Source: Rapana venosa
Lineage: Eukaryota; Mollusca; Gastropoda; Neogastropoda; Muricidae
DNA: 64,000 nt
Reading direction: 5' to 3'
NCBI GenBank assembly: GCA_028751875.1
Contig: CM054157.1
Span: 53,872,229-53,936,228 of the forward strand
Part shown: positions 44,101-56,454 of the stretch, piece by piece
How the letters are laid out: each line of letters starts with the position of its first letter
Position numbering within the stretch: the first letter of the stretch is position 1
Notes under the pieces: model-generated
Told to the model about the DNA's origin: nothing
Databases searched by the model: none
Seen by the model: only the letters and a program-made list of their open reading frames with translations
Program-made: the position numbers and the translations under genes

Positions 44101-45764
44101 AAGAAGTGATTCATACTAATGCTTTGTTTTTACCCAAGCCAGCAGAGAGTACAACTTCTCATTTATCATAGTAGACTGCTTTCATATGTTAATACTTCTT
44201 GATAGAACCTAGTAAATGTCATCACAAACAGTTGTGTTCGCAATCATGATTGTCATTTTTTATCAATTATATTTTATATGTAAACAATTAAATTATTTTG
44301 TTAGATTCTTTTGTTATGTTCTTGTTATGATTCTTGTCGGGATTTGTTTTAGTTCTTAATAAATCTTGCTTTGCCTTTAGTTCTTCTTAGCGTTCTTGCT
44401 AGAGTTATTGTCTTGATGTTCTCTAGTCTAGAGTTTTAAATAAGTATTTGTTAGGTCATTAAAATAAGCTATTTATTAAGTCTTGTCAGCCGTTGTTGTA
44501 GGGTTTTTTTTTTTCGTTAGGTTCTGTTAGGTTCTTTTGTTAAGAGTTTGTTTTTGTACCTTGTCTAGTTCTTGTTAGAATTTTAAATAATGTATTTGTT
44601 AAGTTCTTAAATATGTATTCTAATTAAGTTCTTGTCAAATTTCTTAACATATTTTTATTTCAAATAAAATAAGTTTTATCATAAATTCTATACTTTTATT
44701 TGTTTGTCATCTACAATATAAATTAGTTATTATTTTAGTTTTAGTTAGCGGAGATAGGGAAAAAGCCATTCTGGTAAATGCTTCAGTTTATATATAAAAT
44801 ACGTAAGCTTTGGTGCTGGATGAGCGTTGTATATTCTTTTCTTTGTTTTGGTGTTATTTTTTAATAGAAACTGTTATGTTATTGTCGTCGTCTCACCTGG
44901 AACAGTTATCTCTCACCTTCTTTCCCGCTTATTTTTTTGAAGCAAAGAAGGCAGGTTGTGGACTCCCCCCCTTACTTGTGATTCTCACACGACTTGAGAA
45001 GCAGTTAGTGATTGTTGATAACTCAGTCCTAAAAAAAGTATGTTCAAATTTATTTGGTAGCGTAAATTTTTGTGGAGTTTTTCCTTATTTTATGATTTAA
45101 TTAAACTAATTAATGTATTACATTGCAGAAATTTTCTTGGATAACTTTTATTGGTCTGTTGGTTATTTTTTTTAAAATTGACCTTATTATAAGATTTTGA
45201 TTGGTTATCTCTTAAAGTCTTGGAAAGAATGTTTGGTCACTGATTCATATAACCGTTAGGTATTTTTATATAATACTTTTGACAGATACCAAAATAGTTG
45301 TAGTAGTGCTATTGTTTTCCCTTTGTCTGATGTATGTATTAATGGTAAGGTCCCTGCCTCCTGATTTCTGATTTTAACCCCTTTCAATATTTTTTACATT
45401 TCTCTTTACTAACAGGTCTCATTAGAGTTCTTCATTTGTGATAGATTTTGTGTTGCTTCCCTTCTTTGTAATGACTGCTTCCTCTCATTTTGTTGTATGT
45501 TTGTTCCAATTTTGTGTAATAAGGGTGCATTCACTGTTTAGTGTGCTTTCAAGCTATTCAAATTTTATAGCCATGTTTCAGCAATAATCTTATTTTCAAT
45601 TCAGCTTTTAAATATGTGCTAATAAATTCATCAAAAATTATCAGTTACGAGATTAGCTTTATTATTATGATTAAAAAAACCAATCTATTTATTATGTTTT
45701 ATTGTCAACTATATCATCTAATGCTGCTATCTTTTTATCTTTAATAAGTGATAGTATAGTGGTA
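41187..45764. other. AT-rich region, no recognised gene
   Basis: About 4.6 kb rich in short tttag/ttcttg repeats; at 44290-44640 gttcttgttag-like units recur irregularly. Two open frames on the - strand (41678-41887 and 43527-43832) match no family I know. They have no splice or promoter support. No SINE head or LINE motif was recognised. Confidence 0.5.
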
Positions 45765-46262
45765 GGCTCGGTGGTCTAGAGGTAAGCGCTTCCTGTTAGA
45801 AAGCGAAAAAAGTTCGGGTCTGAATTGTGTTTGACAGGCAGTTCTGTACCGTTTCGGACCGGAAATTTTACCCCTCATATTTTAGACAGAGTGGTGGTTA
45901 TTAGGCGACGCTAGTCTTCGGATGAGACGATAAACGAGGATCCCGTTTGTTACACGTAAGTATTTAGCGACGGTAAAAAAAACAGGCAACAATGAGTGTG
46001 TGTCCTGCCAATTTTTTAGAAAAAAGCCACTACTGATAGGGAAACAAATAAGTGCAGAAAACAAAATGGTGAAAGGGTGGCGCCGCGACTATAGTTGGCG
46101 ACGGTTCTTCGCTCTGCCCCTCGGGGGAGAGCAGCCCGAATTTCACGGAGAGAAATTGCATGACTTAATAGTGGTTGTGAATAAATATCTGGAGACGCTT
46201 GATTTGTTGCTTTACAAGATTCAGCCGCTATATATACATTTCCTTACATTAATTCATTATTA
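45765..46262 (+). repeat. tRNA-derived SINE, about 500 bp, with 3' tail
   Basis: The head ggctcggtggtctagaggta carries an A box. A degenerate B box (agttcgggtctga) lies at about 45812. The body includes cttcggatgagacgataaac at 45917, and the 3' tail gatttgttgctttacaagat leads to (att)-like sequence. The same tail occurs at 8957-9035. This is the most complete copy of the family in the window. Confidence 0.7.
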
Positions 46263-46309
46263 GTTAGTTTAGTGTAGTTTATAGTGTGTAGTGAGGGAGT
46301 ATGGGTTGG

Positions 46310-49300
46310 CTTAGGATTGGTTTTGGTACTTTGTAAACCTGCCATGGCTAATTAGAATCCCTCAGGATGGACGGGAGCACTGGTCCTCACTTGGCACTCA
46401 ACTCTTCTAAATCCGGGTCCTTAACCCACCCACACCCTGGTAACCGCTTCCACTGGTGAGCAAAACGTTGTGAGTGGCTGGTGATTTCTTACTCACCAGT
46501 AGGAATCTTGCAGAGGAGATAGACACCACCAAGCTTCCTCAAGCCCACTGCAAGGACATGATGAGAAAAACAAAACAGAAAAACATGCCGGATCGGTCGA
46601 GGTCTGGATCAACAACAACCGTGCTACCCACTGCAAGCGTCCATGGTGGGAGTGGCAAGTGCCTACTGGAGCTGAACCAACTTTAAAGCTTCCAAATAAA
46701 GGAGTAACCATCGGAACATGGAATGTGAAGACTCTATACCAGACAGGAAGAGTACAGGAACTCACACATGAACTAAAAAGATATAAATGGGACATCCTAG
46801 GTCTTGCGGAGTCAGATGGACTGGCTTCAGAGAAACAACCATGCAATACGGCCACACAATATGGTACAGTGGAGAAGAGAAACTACATCAACATGGCGTA
46901 GGTTTCATTGTCAGGAAAGAGATTGTGTCAAACATCGTCAGATGCACACCCGTATCAAGCAGACTCGTGTCAATCAGAGTTTTTGCAAAGCCCCAGAATC
47001 TCACCATCATCTAAGTGTATGCTCCAACATCTGAATACGATGTTGAGCAGATAGAAGAATTCTATGAACAACTTGAAACCGTCATCTCCAAAATGCCCAA
47101 AAAAGACATTCTTATCTGGAAGGTGACTGGAATGCTAAGGTGGGACCTGATGCTTATGACACCTGGGCAGGAACTACAGGATGCTTTGGACTAGGAGAAA
47201 CAAATGAAACAGGACAGCGGCTGCTGGAATTCGCAAAGAAGCACAAACTAACTCTGGCAAACACACTCCATCTTCACAAGCCATCTAGAACATCACATTG
47301 GCACTCACCAAATGGTCTGATTCACAATCAAATTGACTACATACTGTCACTCAAAAATTAAAATCCAGCAAAAACAAGGCAAACACAATAACATTCCCAG
47401 GAGCTGACATTGGCAGTGACCACGACCTTGTACTTACCACCATCAAGCTGAAACTCAAAAGCAAAACAACAGCCAAAAACCCCACGCATAAGATTTGATC
47501 TGGAAAAACTCAAAGACCCAACAGTGGTTGAGATCTTCCAAGCCAACATTGGAGGAAAGTTCGCCGCACACACAGCCATCGCCAATGATGTGGACACACT
47601 AGCCAACAACATCAAAGAAGTGCTCATGACAGCAGCAGAGGAAACATTAGGAAGAAGCAGAACAAGGAAACAACCCTGGGTGACAAATGGGGTTCTTGAC
47701 CTCTGCAACAAAAGAAGAGAGCTTGAGAAACAAAAGTTCACAAGTCAAGAAGCCAACAACAAATACAGGAATAGCCACAGAGATATGAGGAAAAAGATGA
47801 GAGAAGCCAAAGAAGCGTGGATAGAAGAACAATGCCACAGCATCGAAGTTGGAATAGCCAAAGGAAACAGTAAAACAGCTTACGACACTCTGAAATCACT
47901 AACTAAAACCACACAGCCTAAAGCCTCTGTTATTGAAGACAAAGATTGAAATCTTTTAACGGAAAGCAAAGCCTTCCTCCAACGCTAGACGGAATACTGT
48001 GAGGGATTGTATAACTACCCACTACGCCCAGATACCATAATAATTTCTGAAAAAACTGCTGAACACCAAGATACAAACCCACCAATACTAAGGTGTGAAG
48101 TAGACACAGCTATTAAACACTTGAAGAAGGGAAAGTCCCCTGGAATCGATAACATCCTAGCTGAACTCATAAAAAATGGAGGGAATGAAACAGCAAGGCG
48201 ATTTACAGAACTTTGTCAGAAGATTCATGACACCAAAAAATTGCCAGAAGAATGGACACAGTCTCTTGTAATACCCCTACCAAAGAAAGGAAACCTCAAG
48301 CAATGCAAAAACTACAGAACCATCAGTCTCATATGCCATCCTAGCAAGTTCATGCTGCAAGTAGTCCAAAACAGACTGAAAAACCAAGCGGAAAAACTCC
48401 TGGCAGAAGAACAAACCGCTTTAGACCAAAACGCAACACAATGGAACAATTTCTCAATCTGAGAATTCTGATAGAGAAACATCTCCAACACCAAAAAGAC
48501 TTGTATCACAATTTCATAGACTTCAAAAAGGCCTTTGACAGTGTATGGCATGACGGCCTCTGGCAAGTACTTAGGCGCTTCAACATTGACAACTGCTTCA
48601 TTGAAGTCATCAAGGCATTGTACAAGAACGCAAGAAGTGCAGTTTTCATGAACAATCACATGCGCGAGTTCTTCAAGACCACGGATGGGGTCCATCAGGG
48701 CTGCCTTCTCTCACCTGTACTTTTCAACCTCTTCCTCAAAAACATCATGACAGAGACACTGCAAAACCACCACACTTCCAACTCCATTGGTGGAAGACCC
48801 CTTTGCAACCTCAGGTATAGGTATACAGATGACATTGACCTCATGGGCGGCAGCAAACAAGAACTGCAAAACCTCAAGATAATCTATCAGATCAAGCGAA
48901 CGCATACGGCATGGAGGTCACTACAGAGAAATCAAAGATCATGGTCAAAAGCGCTAGTAATGACAGCACGGAAATAAAGATGAATGGAGAAATACTGGAA
49001 GAGGTGAGCCAATTCAAATACTTAAGCTCCATCCTAAAAAAAGATCGCACATTAAACAATGAATTGAAAGCTCGCATTGCAAGAGCAACATCTGCTCTAG
49101 CCAGACTCGAGAGGATCATCAGAAGCAACAACATCAGCTTCTGCACCAAATATCACCTCTACAAATCCCTCGTGATATCTATCCTCCTATGTGGCTGTGA
49201 ATCATGGACCCTGTCAGCAGAGCTAAAGAGGAGAATCCAAGCATTCGAGAATAAGTGCCACTGAAGACTTCTCAAAATATCATACAAAGAACACAAGACC

Positions 49301-49665
49301 AACAACTATGTGAAAGAAGAAATCAAAAAGCGTGTGGGCCCCCAAGAACCTCAGCTCTCCACCATAAAGAGGAGAAAACTGATGGGGTTTGGTCACACCA
49401 CAAGACTCATGGATAAATAGATATATTTATTTTTGCAAACCTTAGCAAAAACCATCTAGCAGGGAACGGTTGTAGGCTAGAGAAGAAGAGGCCGCCAAAA
49501 GAAATCATGGGTTGACAACATCAAAGACTGGACCGCCCAATTCCTGCAACACCTTGTACAAGCCACACAGAATCGTGAAGCATGGACAAAGATCTCTGTT
49601 GCGTCTTCTCTTATGTCCCCTCTACGTCCTTTGGGACATGGGACAGAGTAAGTGAGTGAGTGATT
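46310..49665 (+). mobile_element. RTE-clade LINE, near full length, frameshifted
   Basis: One long ORF region encodes an APE endonuclease followed by a reverse transcriptase. There is no ORF1 and no RNase H. It ends in a short gtaagtgagtgagtga tail. Its WVDNIKDWTAQFL...REAW end is typical of RTE elements. It is broken in at least six places. The 5' limit is approximate. The truncated insert at 26452-26718 carries the corresponding ORF end of a related element. Confidence 0.8.
46474..49645 (+). pseudogene. RTE LINE ORF: endonuclease-reverse transcriptase
   Basis: The endonuclease begins near 46710 with GTWNVKTLYQTGRVQEL and continues with KRYKWDILGLAE, GVGFIVRKEIV, a GDWNAKVGPDA equivalent (47120 on) and NQIDYILS (47329 on). 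The reverse transcriptase has KKGKSPGIDNILAEL (48124 on), IPLPKKGNLKQC, IDFKKAFDSVWHDGL, GVHQGCLLSPVLFNLF (48690 on) and the active site YTDDIDLMGG (about 48820-48850). It is followed by LSSILKKDRTLNNELKARI and CGCESWTL. Frame changes occur near 46840, 47020, 47360, 47950, 48450, 48890 and 49263. Thr replaces the usual Ala in YADD. Confidence 0.8.
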
Positions 49666-49799
49666 GTGTGTGTATGCTTGTGAATGATCTTGCTATTTTC
49701 TGATTTGTTTCCTATTTCACTTTTTTGAAAATAAGTATGATTTTGATAAATATGTTCAATAAAGTGAAAGCTATCTACTGAGGATTTTACAAAATATGT

Positions 49800-50140
49800 A
49801 AAACAATGTATAAAGCATCATAAGGGACAGAGAGAGTATGCAAGAGAGAATCAAGAGAGTGAAAGAGAGTTAGAGGAGAAGAGACTAGCGACTAAGAGAG
49901 AAGTAAGTCTTCAATTTTAACGTCTTTCCACTTTAAGTGATACCAGACGGCCCTAAAATAGGAGACTGAGAGAGAGAGAGAGAGAGGGGAGGAAGAGATG
50001 AGAGAGAGAGAGAGATAGATAGAGATAAATAGATAGATCTAACTGTGTGGTGGTGCATGGGTGTGTATAAGTATGTGTGTGTGTTTGTGTGTGTGTGTGG
50101 GGTTTGTGTCTGTCTGTCTGTGTGTGTGTGTGTAATTAAG
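49800..50140. repeat. Minisatellite start, (GA)n and (GT)n tracts
   Basis: The unit agagagttagaggagaagag appears at 49865-49885 as a diverged member of the array better seen at 53337 and 63832. (GA)n at 49966-50015 and (GT)n at 50070-50132 follow. Confidence 0.7.
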
Positions 50141-50151
50141 AGTAATAACAA

Positions 50152-50991
50152 CCCCAGCCGCCATGGCGCAGTGGTTAGCGCCTTGGGTTACGGACGGGAA
50201 AAGGTCGCGGGTTCGAATCCCATAAGAGTCATAGGGATTTTTCGGACTCCGGCCGCTCCTCCCCAGAGTGAGTGTGCTGTGGTCAGTGGGAAGACTGGGA
50301 ACCACACAGTCGGCTTCATCCATTTAAAACGAATGCGAGTTTGAGAGTGTTGCTCAAATTACCTGACCAACACGCAGGTGTCTGTATCTCTCGGGCCCGG
50401 TTGACGCCGGGATATATTATGATAGTAAGCGTAGAGTACAGCCCTGTCAAGTAAGTCTCAATGCATAGCACTTCCACAGGCAAGCATAATTACGTCATCC
50501 TCATTGTCATTGATCATCAGGCAATTTAAAAAAATTGCCTCTGATTCGGGGTTCCCAGTTTTCTGGTCTAAAGGGGCCTCAGATTCGGTTTGCCCATACA
50601 CTCTGTGCCTGTGTGAGTTTGTGTCAAAGCCTTTGGGGTTGGAGGTTTGCAGGGAACGGTTTTTGGGAGGGACGTTGTGGTGGTTGCTCCCTCGGGTTGG
50701 GCAACTCACTCAGTCTGGCCTCGCGATGAGCTAATACTGTCGTTAGTAGGGGTTTAGTAGGTGGTGTCCTGCGTATGTTAGCTAGAACAGGCACCACTGA
50801 ACACCCCCAAAAGTGACCCAGCAGCAGTGCAGGGCCCCTTGGCTGGTGGCCCCCACGGCGGCCTGATAGTGATTGGCCCCCTGGACCTCGACTCTGAGGA
50901 TGAGACATAACAAACCTGGGTATGGTTGTGGCGGGGAGATTGGAAGAGCGGCGTGGGAACAGCAGGACGGGGGACGTCACAGAAGATGAGG

Positions 50992-51022
<31 letters not shown>

Positions 51023-51023
51023 G
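50152..51023 (+). mobile_element. tRNA-headed retroposon with poly(A) tail and target duplication
   Basis: gtaataacaa lies at 50142-50151 and again at 51024-51033, flanking about 870 bases. The element starts with a tRNA-like head having a perfect A box (tggcgcagtgg, 50164-50174) and B box (ggttcgaatcc, 50210-50220). It ends in 25 A (50997-51022). The middle holds no recognised protein motif. The length is more than usual for a SINE, so a chimeric or composite retroposon is possible. Confidence 0.75.
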
Positions 51024-51079
51024 GTAATAACAAGGAAATACACAAATAGTATTCTTAACATAAACAGATCAAGAACATT

Positions 51080-53335
51080 AAAAAAAAAATAAAATTCAAA
51101 GAGAACTACAACTACAATAAGTGCCTATAGGATTTAAAACAATAAACCTTTAGCAATGTCAAATGTTAGCTTTACATTGTTCAAAACTTCGTCAAGGGTA
51201 TTCTCAGAAAAGGCAGGGAGATAAGGTTTTAAATTCTCACATTCAAGTATGATATGGGTATTTAAAATATTATTCACCACATAAGCATTTAATATCCTTG
51301 ATGAATTTTGTTGTGAATGCATTTAATCTTATCCTGAAAATAATGCCTTGAGTTGTCTTTCTTTGACCGCATTTGTATGAATCTGTAAGTGATCAATGTA
51401 TTCAATTACGCTCTTCCCACTATGAGTTTAATGTGATAGCTGCTTGATTTGCCGATGCTATTCTATAAATTTGTTTAAGGAAGCTTTTTCTAAAACTGAT
51501 AACCCCTGCAATGGATAGAGGGACATGCAGTACTTTTAGACCCCTTTATATTACGTGCACCTTTTCTTCGCAGCCCGATCAGCCCACTCATTAGAAAATA
51601 ATCCTTATGTGAAGGGAAACCAGCAAAAAGGAAACATCAATCCTCTTAAACGCAGAAGATTTATGAAGTATTTGATATTTAGTATAAGTTTAGTAGATTG
51701 CTTATAAGTTATAGACTTTAAGGCATAGAAAACTGATTTTGAATCCACACAAAGTAATATGTGAAAGAAACAGTATGGATGATCTAAAATGAAATTCAAA
51801 GCCATAAGAATAGAAATAAGTTCAGCTGTAAAAACATATCGAATTTTACCAACATAATACGACTTTTCTATTTTAGTGCTGGTATGACGAATGCCTGAAC
51901 CCTGCTTATGATTGTCTAAAAGTAGCCATCTGTATAATTTTAAGACAATGAGAGTAATTATGTTCTATATGTGAATGAACGCTAACTGCCATGATATTTG
52001 GATTCTCATTCTTTTTCATGTTGATATAATCTACATCAAAGTGTGCTTGCTTCATTTCCCAAATAGGAAAAGATTGAAACTGCTCTTTGTGAGTCTACAT
52101 CGAAATTTTAAAAATTCAGAACGCTCGTAAAGATCTGATTGTGTATGTACTTTTTTGTCATAAAGAGTTTATGTGTCGGGCTCTTTTGGGAAAATCTGTT
52201 TCAGACCTCATTTTTATTTCTTCTGAAGCAAAGTTATCAGGTGTTGAGCTTCTCAGAATATATTTGGCACATACAAGTTGTCGGTACTCATCAAGTGGTA
52301 ACATTCCAGTTTCTTTATATTTATCAAGTGCCGAGGTATGAAATGGTACACCTAGAGCAAGTCTATATGCCTTACAATCTACACTTTGAAGCTTCTTTAA
52401 TAAGTATTTAGGTGCACTAAAATAAACATCTTGTCCATAGGATAATTTAGATCTAATTAGAGAGGTAGACAGATGTTTCAGAATTGTCATGTCTTGTCCC
52501 CAATACTGCTTTCGTACAATTTTAAGCAGATTTAAACATTTTCTTCCTTTAGTTAAGACATATTCAATGTGGGCATTCCAAGTTAACTTTGAGGAAAGAA
52601 AAACACCTAAAAACTTTACTAAGTGTTTATATTCTATTATCTCGTTTTTCAATTTTAAACACAGGTAAGTTGTCTGGATTACTTACCTTGTTAAAAAAGC
52701 ATCATATGCGTTTTTTCTGTGGATAATTTTAGGCCATTTCAATTATGTACTTATTTAAATTATCAAGGTCTTTTTGGTACAGTTTTTTAATATGATTTAA
52801 AGACCTCTTTAATGTGTTTTGTTTCATGGTAAACATTCATCCACATGCATATGTCGTCTGCATATTGTACTAGGACAACGTTCTGAGACAAATGTTTGGG
52901 AAGATCATGTAACAGGATATTAAATAGAACTGGTGCTTACCGGAGCTTGTGGTAAGCCCATATCAAGATTCTAGGATCTGAATAGTTATTTCCTACCTTT
53001 ACTTGAATAGATCTTTTGCTAAGAAAGCTCTTGATGTAATGATAAATGTTACCGGTAAAGACCAATTGTTTTCAACTTACTTAATAACTTGGCATGCCGA
53101 ACTTGATCATAGGCTTTATTTATGTCAAAAAACGTTGCAAGAACATTTTTTCTACGTGCAAATTGTTGTTTTACACGTGTTGTAAGTTTAACTAGGTTAT
53201 CTATAGCAGATCTACCTCGCTGAAAGCCTGCTTGGTTGTTTGCAATAATGTTATTTTTCTGACAATAATATAGTAACCTTCCAAGAACAACTCTCTCCAT
53301 GAGCTTTCCAGTATGTGAGGTCAATGCTATGACTA
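51080..53335 (-). mobile_element. I-clade-like LINE with RNase H domain, 5'-truncated
   Basis: Reading from 53335 down: RT motifs GRLLYYCQKNNIIANNQ and GFQRGRSAIDNL, then FFDINKAYDQVRHAKLL. A thumb region (52652-52158) has HLVKFLGVFLSSKLTW and LSYGQDVYFSAP. An RNase H segment near 51840-51690 has AELISILMALN and CVDSKSVFYALK. The last frame near 51322-51134 is Cys/His-poor. The 5' side stops exactly at the minisatellite beginning at 53337. Several frames are used, so it is inactive. RNase H places it with I-like clades. Confidence 0.7.
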
Positions 53336-53336
53336 A

Positions 53337-53548
53337 GAGAGAGTTAGAGGAAAAGAGACTAACAAGTGAGAGATAGTTAGAAGAAAAGAGACTAGCAAGT
53401 GAGAGAGAGAGAGTTTGAGGAAAAGAGATTAGCAAGTGAGAGAGATAATTAGAGGAAAAGAGATTAGCAAGTGAGAAAGAGAGAGTTAGAGGAAAAGAGA
53501 TTAGCAAGTGAGAGAGAGTTAGAGGAAAAGAGACTAGCGAGTGAGACA
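53337..53548. repeat. Minisatellite, gagttagaggaaaagagactagcaag-type unit
   Basis: About six units of roughly 30-40 bp, each containing gttagaggaaaagaga followed by ttagcaagtga or ctagcaagtga and a variable (GA)n. The same unit occurs at 63832-64000 and, diverged, at 49844-49905. Confidence 0.9.
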
Positions 53549-53640
53549 ATGACAATGACAATGACAAATTCTTTTATTTCGAGGATAATGAATAAGCACA
53601 CATGTGCCTTTTTACATCCAGTCCCCGCCCGTTAGGGATA
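53549..53640 (-). repeat. LINE 3' end with (GACAAT)n tail
   Basis: gacaatgacaatgacaatga, then aattcttttatttcgaggat, then aagcacacatgtgccttttt and acatccagtccccgcccgtt. The reverse complement ends in a microsatellite tail, as CR1-like elements do. Repeated at 54643-54720. Confidence 0.6.
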
Positions 53641-55618
53641 CATCTTAATAATAATAGCCCAATACTTATACAGTCTCACAATAAAAACAAGGGGAAATAA
53701 CCTTTTTCAAAACAGCTCCCCCCAAACAACCACCGCCCCCCCCCCCCCCCCCGAAAGCAAGCAATAAAAGAAAACCCTAAAATACCACCCCTCACCCCCA
53801 CCCCCAAAAAAGCCCTAACCAAAACAAAAAACAAAAGGGAAAGAAAAACCAAACCAACAGAAGAAGATAAAAGAGAAAAAGCAGAAAAACAACAACAACA
53901 AGAAACCCAAACCCAGAGCCAAGAAAAATTACACAAACAAACTTAATAAGTCATAAAGATAAACATCTACACAATGTCAAATGGTACATTATTTTGTTAC
54001 ACATAACTAAAAGTTTATTGAAATAGGGCACTCATTAAAACTTAAGTCAGAGGCAAGTCCAATAAAGTATTGAAAATTAAAATATGAATCCTTCATCAGG
54101 AGGACACTATAACTATAAGCGAGACGATAAAGGTGAGAGAGAGACAGAGAGAAGGAGAGAGTGTGTGTTTGTATTTCAAGATAATATCCAATATATAATT
54201 CCCAAAACAGTATGCGATCCATCAACACTCATTTTACATTACATTCGTTTCAATTATATGTCATGATAATGAAATAATTTTAATACCCATAACCCACCCC
54301 AATAAAAACAAGAAACAAAAACAAAGAAGAAATCAAAAACCTTTACAGTCATTGAGGGGAGAGTATGAGTGAGTGAGTGGGGTGAGTGAGTGTGTGTATG
54401 TATGTGCGTGTGTGTGTGGGGAGTGTGTGTGTGTGTTTTGGGGGGGGGGGGGTTCGGGGGATAATCTAAATATGTAATACTCACTTTAGCACACGATCAG
54501 CACAAACACTTTTTAATTATACTCATACAAATTGAATTTCATGATAATAAAATAAGTGTAATTTACCCATACACTCACATAAAAAAGAGGGGGGGAAAGC
54601 CAAAAGTCATAAAAGAACTCTACCATTGTAAGTAATAGAAACAAATTCTTTTTTTCAGGATAATGAATAAGTACTCATGTGCTTTTTTACACCCAGCCCC
54701 CGCCCGTGGGGTCACATTGAAAATGCACTCAGTACTCATTTTTTCAAACAGAAAGAACCCAAAGGGGAAAAAAAAAAATTTTAAGAAAAAGAGAGAAAAA
54801 GAAAAAACGAACAAACAAAACAGCCCAAACAAAAAAACAAAACCGGAGGGGCAAACGACAAAATAAACCCCAGAAACGCCCCCCCCCCAAAAAAAAAAAA
54901 AGAAAAAAAAAAGAAAGAAAAAAAAAAGAATTTTTTTTTTCAAAACAACAACAAAACAAACAGACAAAAGCACCCTCCCAAACAGACAGACAAAAAAACG
55001 AGAAAAAACACAAAGAAACAAATGAGAAGGAAAAAAAAAAAAAAAGAAGAACTTTTTGAAAACCCAACATGTTCCCCCCTCCACACACAACACTTTACTT
55101 TACACAAAACAAAAAACCAAAGAAACAAAAAACTCAAAAAAATCAACAACTAAAAAAAAAGTAACAACTACTGCAAAAACAACAGAGAGAGAGAGAGAGA
55201 GGGGAGAGGAGAGAGGAAGGAGAGGATGAGAGAGAGAGGAGAGAGGAGAGAGAGAGGAGAAGAGAGGGGGAGAGAGAGAGAGGAGAGAGAGAGGAGAGGA
55301 GAAACTTATAGATCATAAAATTGAGCACAGGGTGTGTGTGTGTTTCAAGGATAATACTAAATATATAATTCTCAAGACAGCAACAGGATCACCATCAATA
55401 TTCTTTTGGGAATTATACTCGTACAAATTGAACGCCATGAAAAGAAATAAACCAAAAATCACTTCACTCTTACAATATGGAGAGAAAAAAATCACTAAAG
55501 AAATTTAAAATAAACATCTTTTACATTGTGAGTAAGAAAGAGAGTGGGGGGGGGGGGGGGGGAGAAATGAGAAAGAGTGGGGAGGGGGAGGGGGAGTGTG
55601 TGGGGTGTGTGGGGTGTG

Positions 55619-55649
<31 letters not shown>

Positions 55650-56037
55650 TTGTGTGTTTTTAAAGGTTTAACCGTTTTTTGTTTGTAAAACGAACAAAAC
55701 AAAAAGGCATAGAAAAAAATACTGAATTTCATTCTCAAAACAGCACATCATAAACTGTCAACACTCTTTTTCATTATAATCGTACAGATTAAACACTATT
55801 GTTGTTTATGATAGATATAATTCTTATAACTATGGTGTAGTTAATAAAAAGAAATAATAAAATTTTTTTTTTTAAAGCTTACACTTTGCTAAACTCACTT
55901 TTTAAATAACAATGAAAATTTGAAAGAGAGGAGGGGAGAGAGAGAGAGGAGGAGAGAGAGAGAGAGAGATGAGAGGAGAGAGAGGAGAGAGAGAGATAGA
56001 GAGGGGGAGGAGAGAGGGAAGAGAGAGAGCGAGAGGA

Positions 56038-56071
<34 letters not shown>

Positions 56072-56454
56072 CGAGAGAAAATGGAGAGGAGAGGAGAGGG
56101 GGAGAAGGGAGGGGGGAAAGAAAAGGAGAGGAGAGAAAAGGGGAGAGAGAGGACAAACTTCTGACATACAGGACAGGTGAAGGGAAAGGGAAGGGCAGAT
56201 AGGTAAGATGGAAAGGGCAATGGGTAAGGAAGATATGCAACTTTGCTTTTAAAGCTAGGACTGTGGTTTGTTATTGTTGATGTTCAATGAGTTGTAATCG
56301 GTTTTGTGATTGTTATTGTTTTGATGCTGTTTAATGATCTGGAAGGGGAGTTCCACAGCATGGGGCCTGAGTAAAGTGACTAGTTTTTGAATAAGTCTAT
56401 TCTCGGTTTAGGGACACTGGGTTTTATGTATTTTGGTTTGGTTTGGGGGAATTT
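53641..56454. repeat. Composite satellite-like region with four module copies
   Basis: A-rich, (GA)n and (GT)n tracts alternate with a unique module of about 150 bp. The module runs from gtgtgtttcaaggataatac through taattctcaa-acagca, atcaacactctttttcatta and actcgtacaaattgaa. Copies lie near 54165-54265, 54425-54560, 55333-55450 and 55645-55800. The region ends with a (GA)n block at 55925-56150. No gene seen; the Lys, Ser/Leu and Arg/Glu-rich frames are low-complexity artefacts. Confidence 0.65.

Noticed and set aside
50155..50225. Functional tRNA gene (perfect A and B boxes)
   Set aside because: The cloverleaf cannot be closed by eye, and the sequence continues into an 870-bp poly(A)-tailed unit with target duplications, so it is a SINE-type head.
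53337..53548. CRISPR-like array of repeats and spacers
   Set aside because: The spacers are just variable (GA)n and the genome is eukaryotic; this is a minisatellite.
54620..56240. Several Phe-rich, Ser/Leu-rich or Arg/Glu-rich frames
   Set aside because: These are translations of A-rich and (GA)n tracts.
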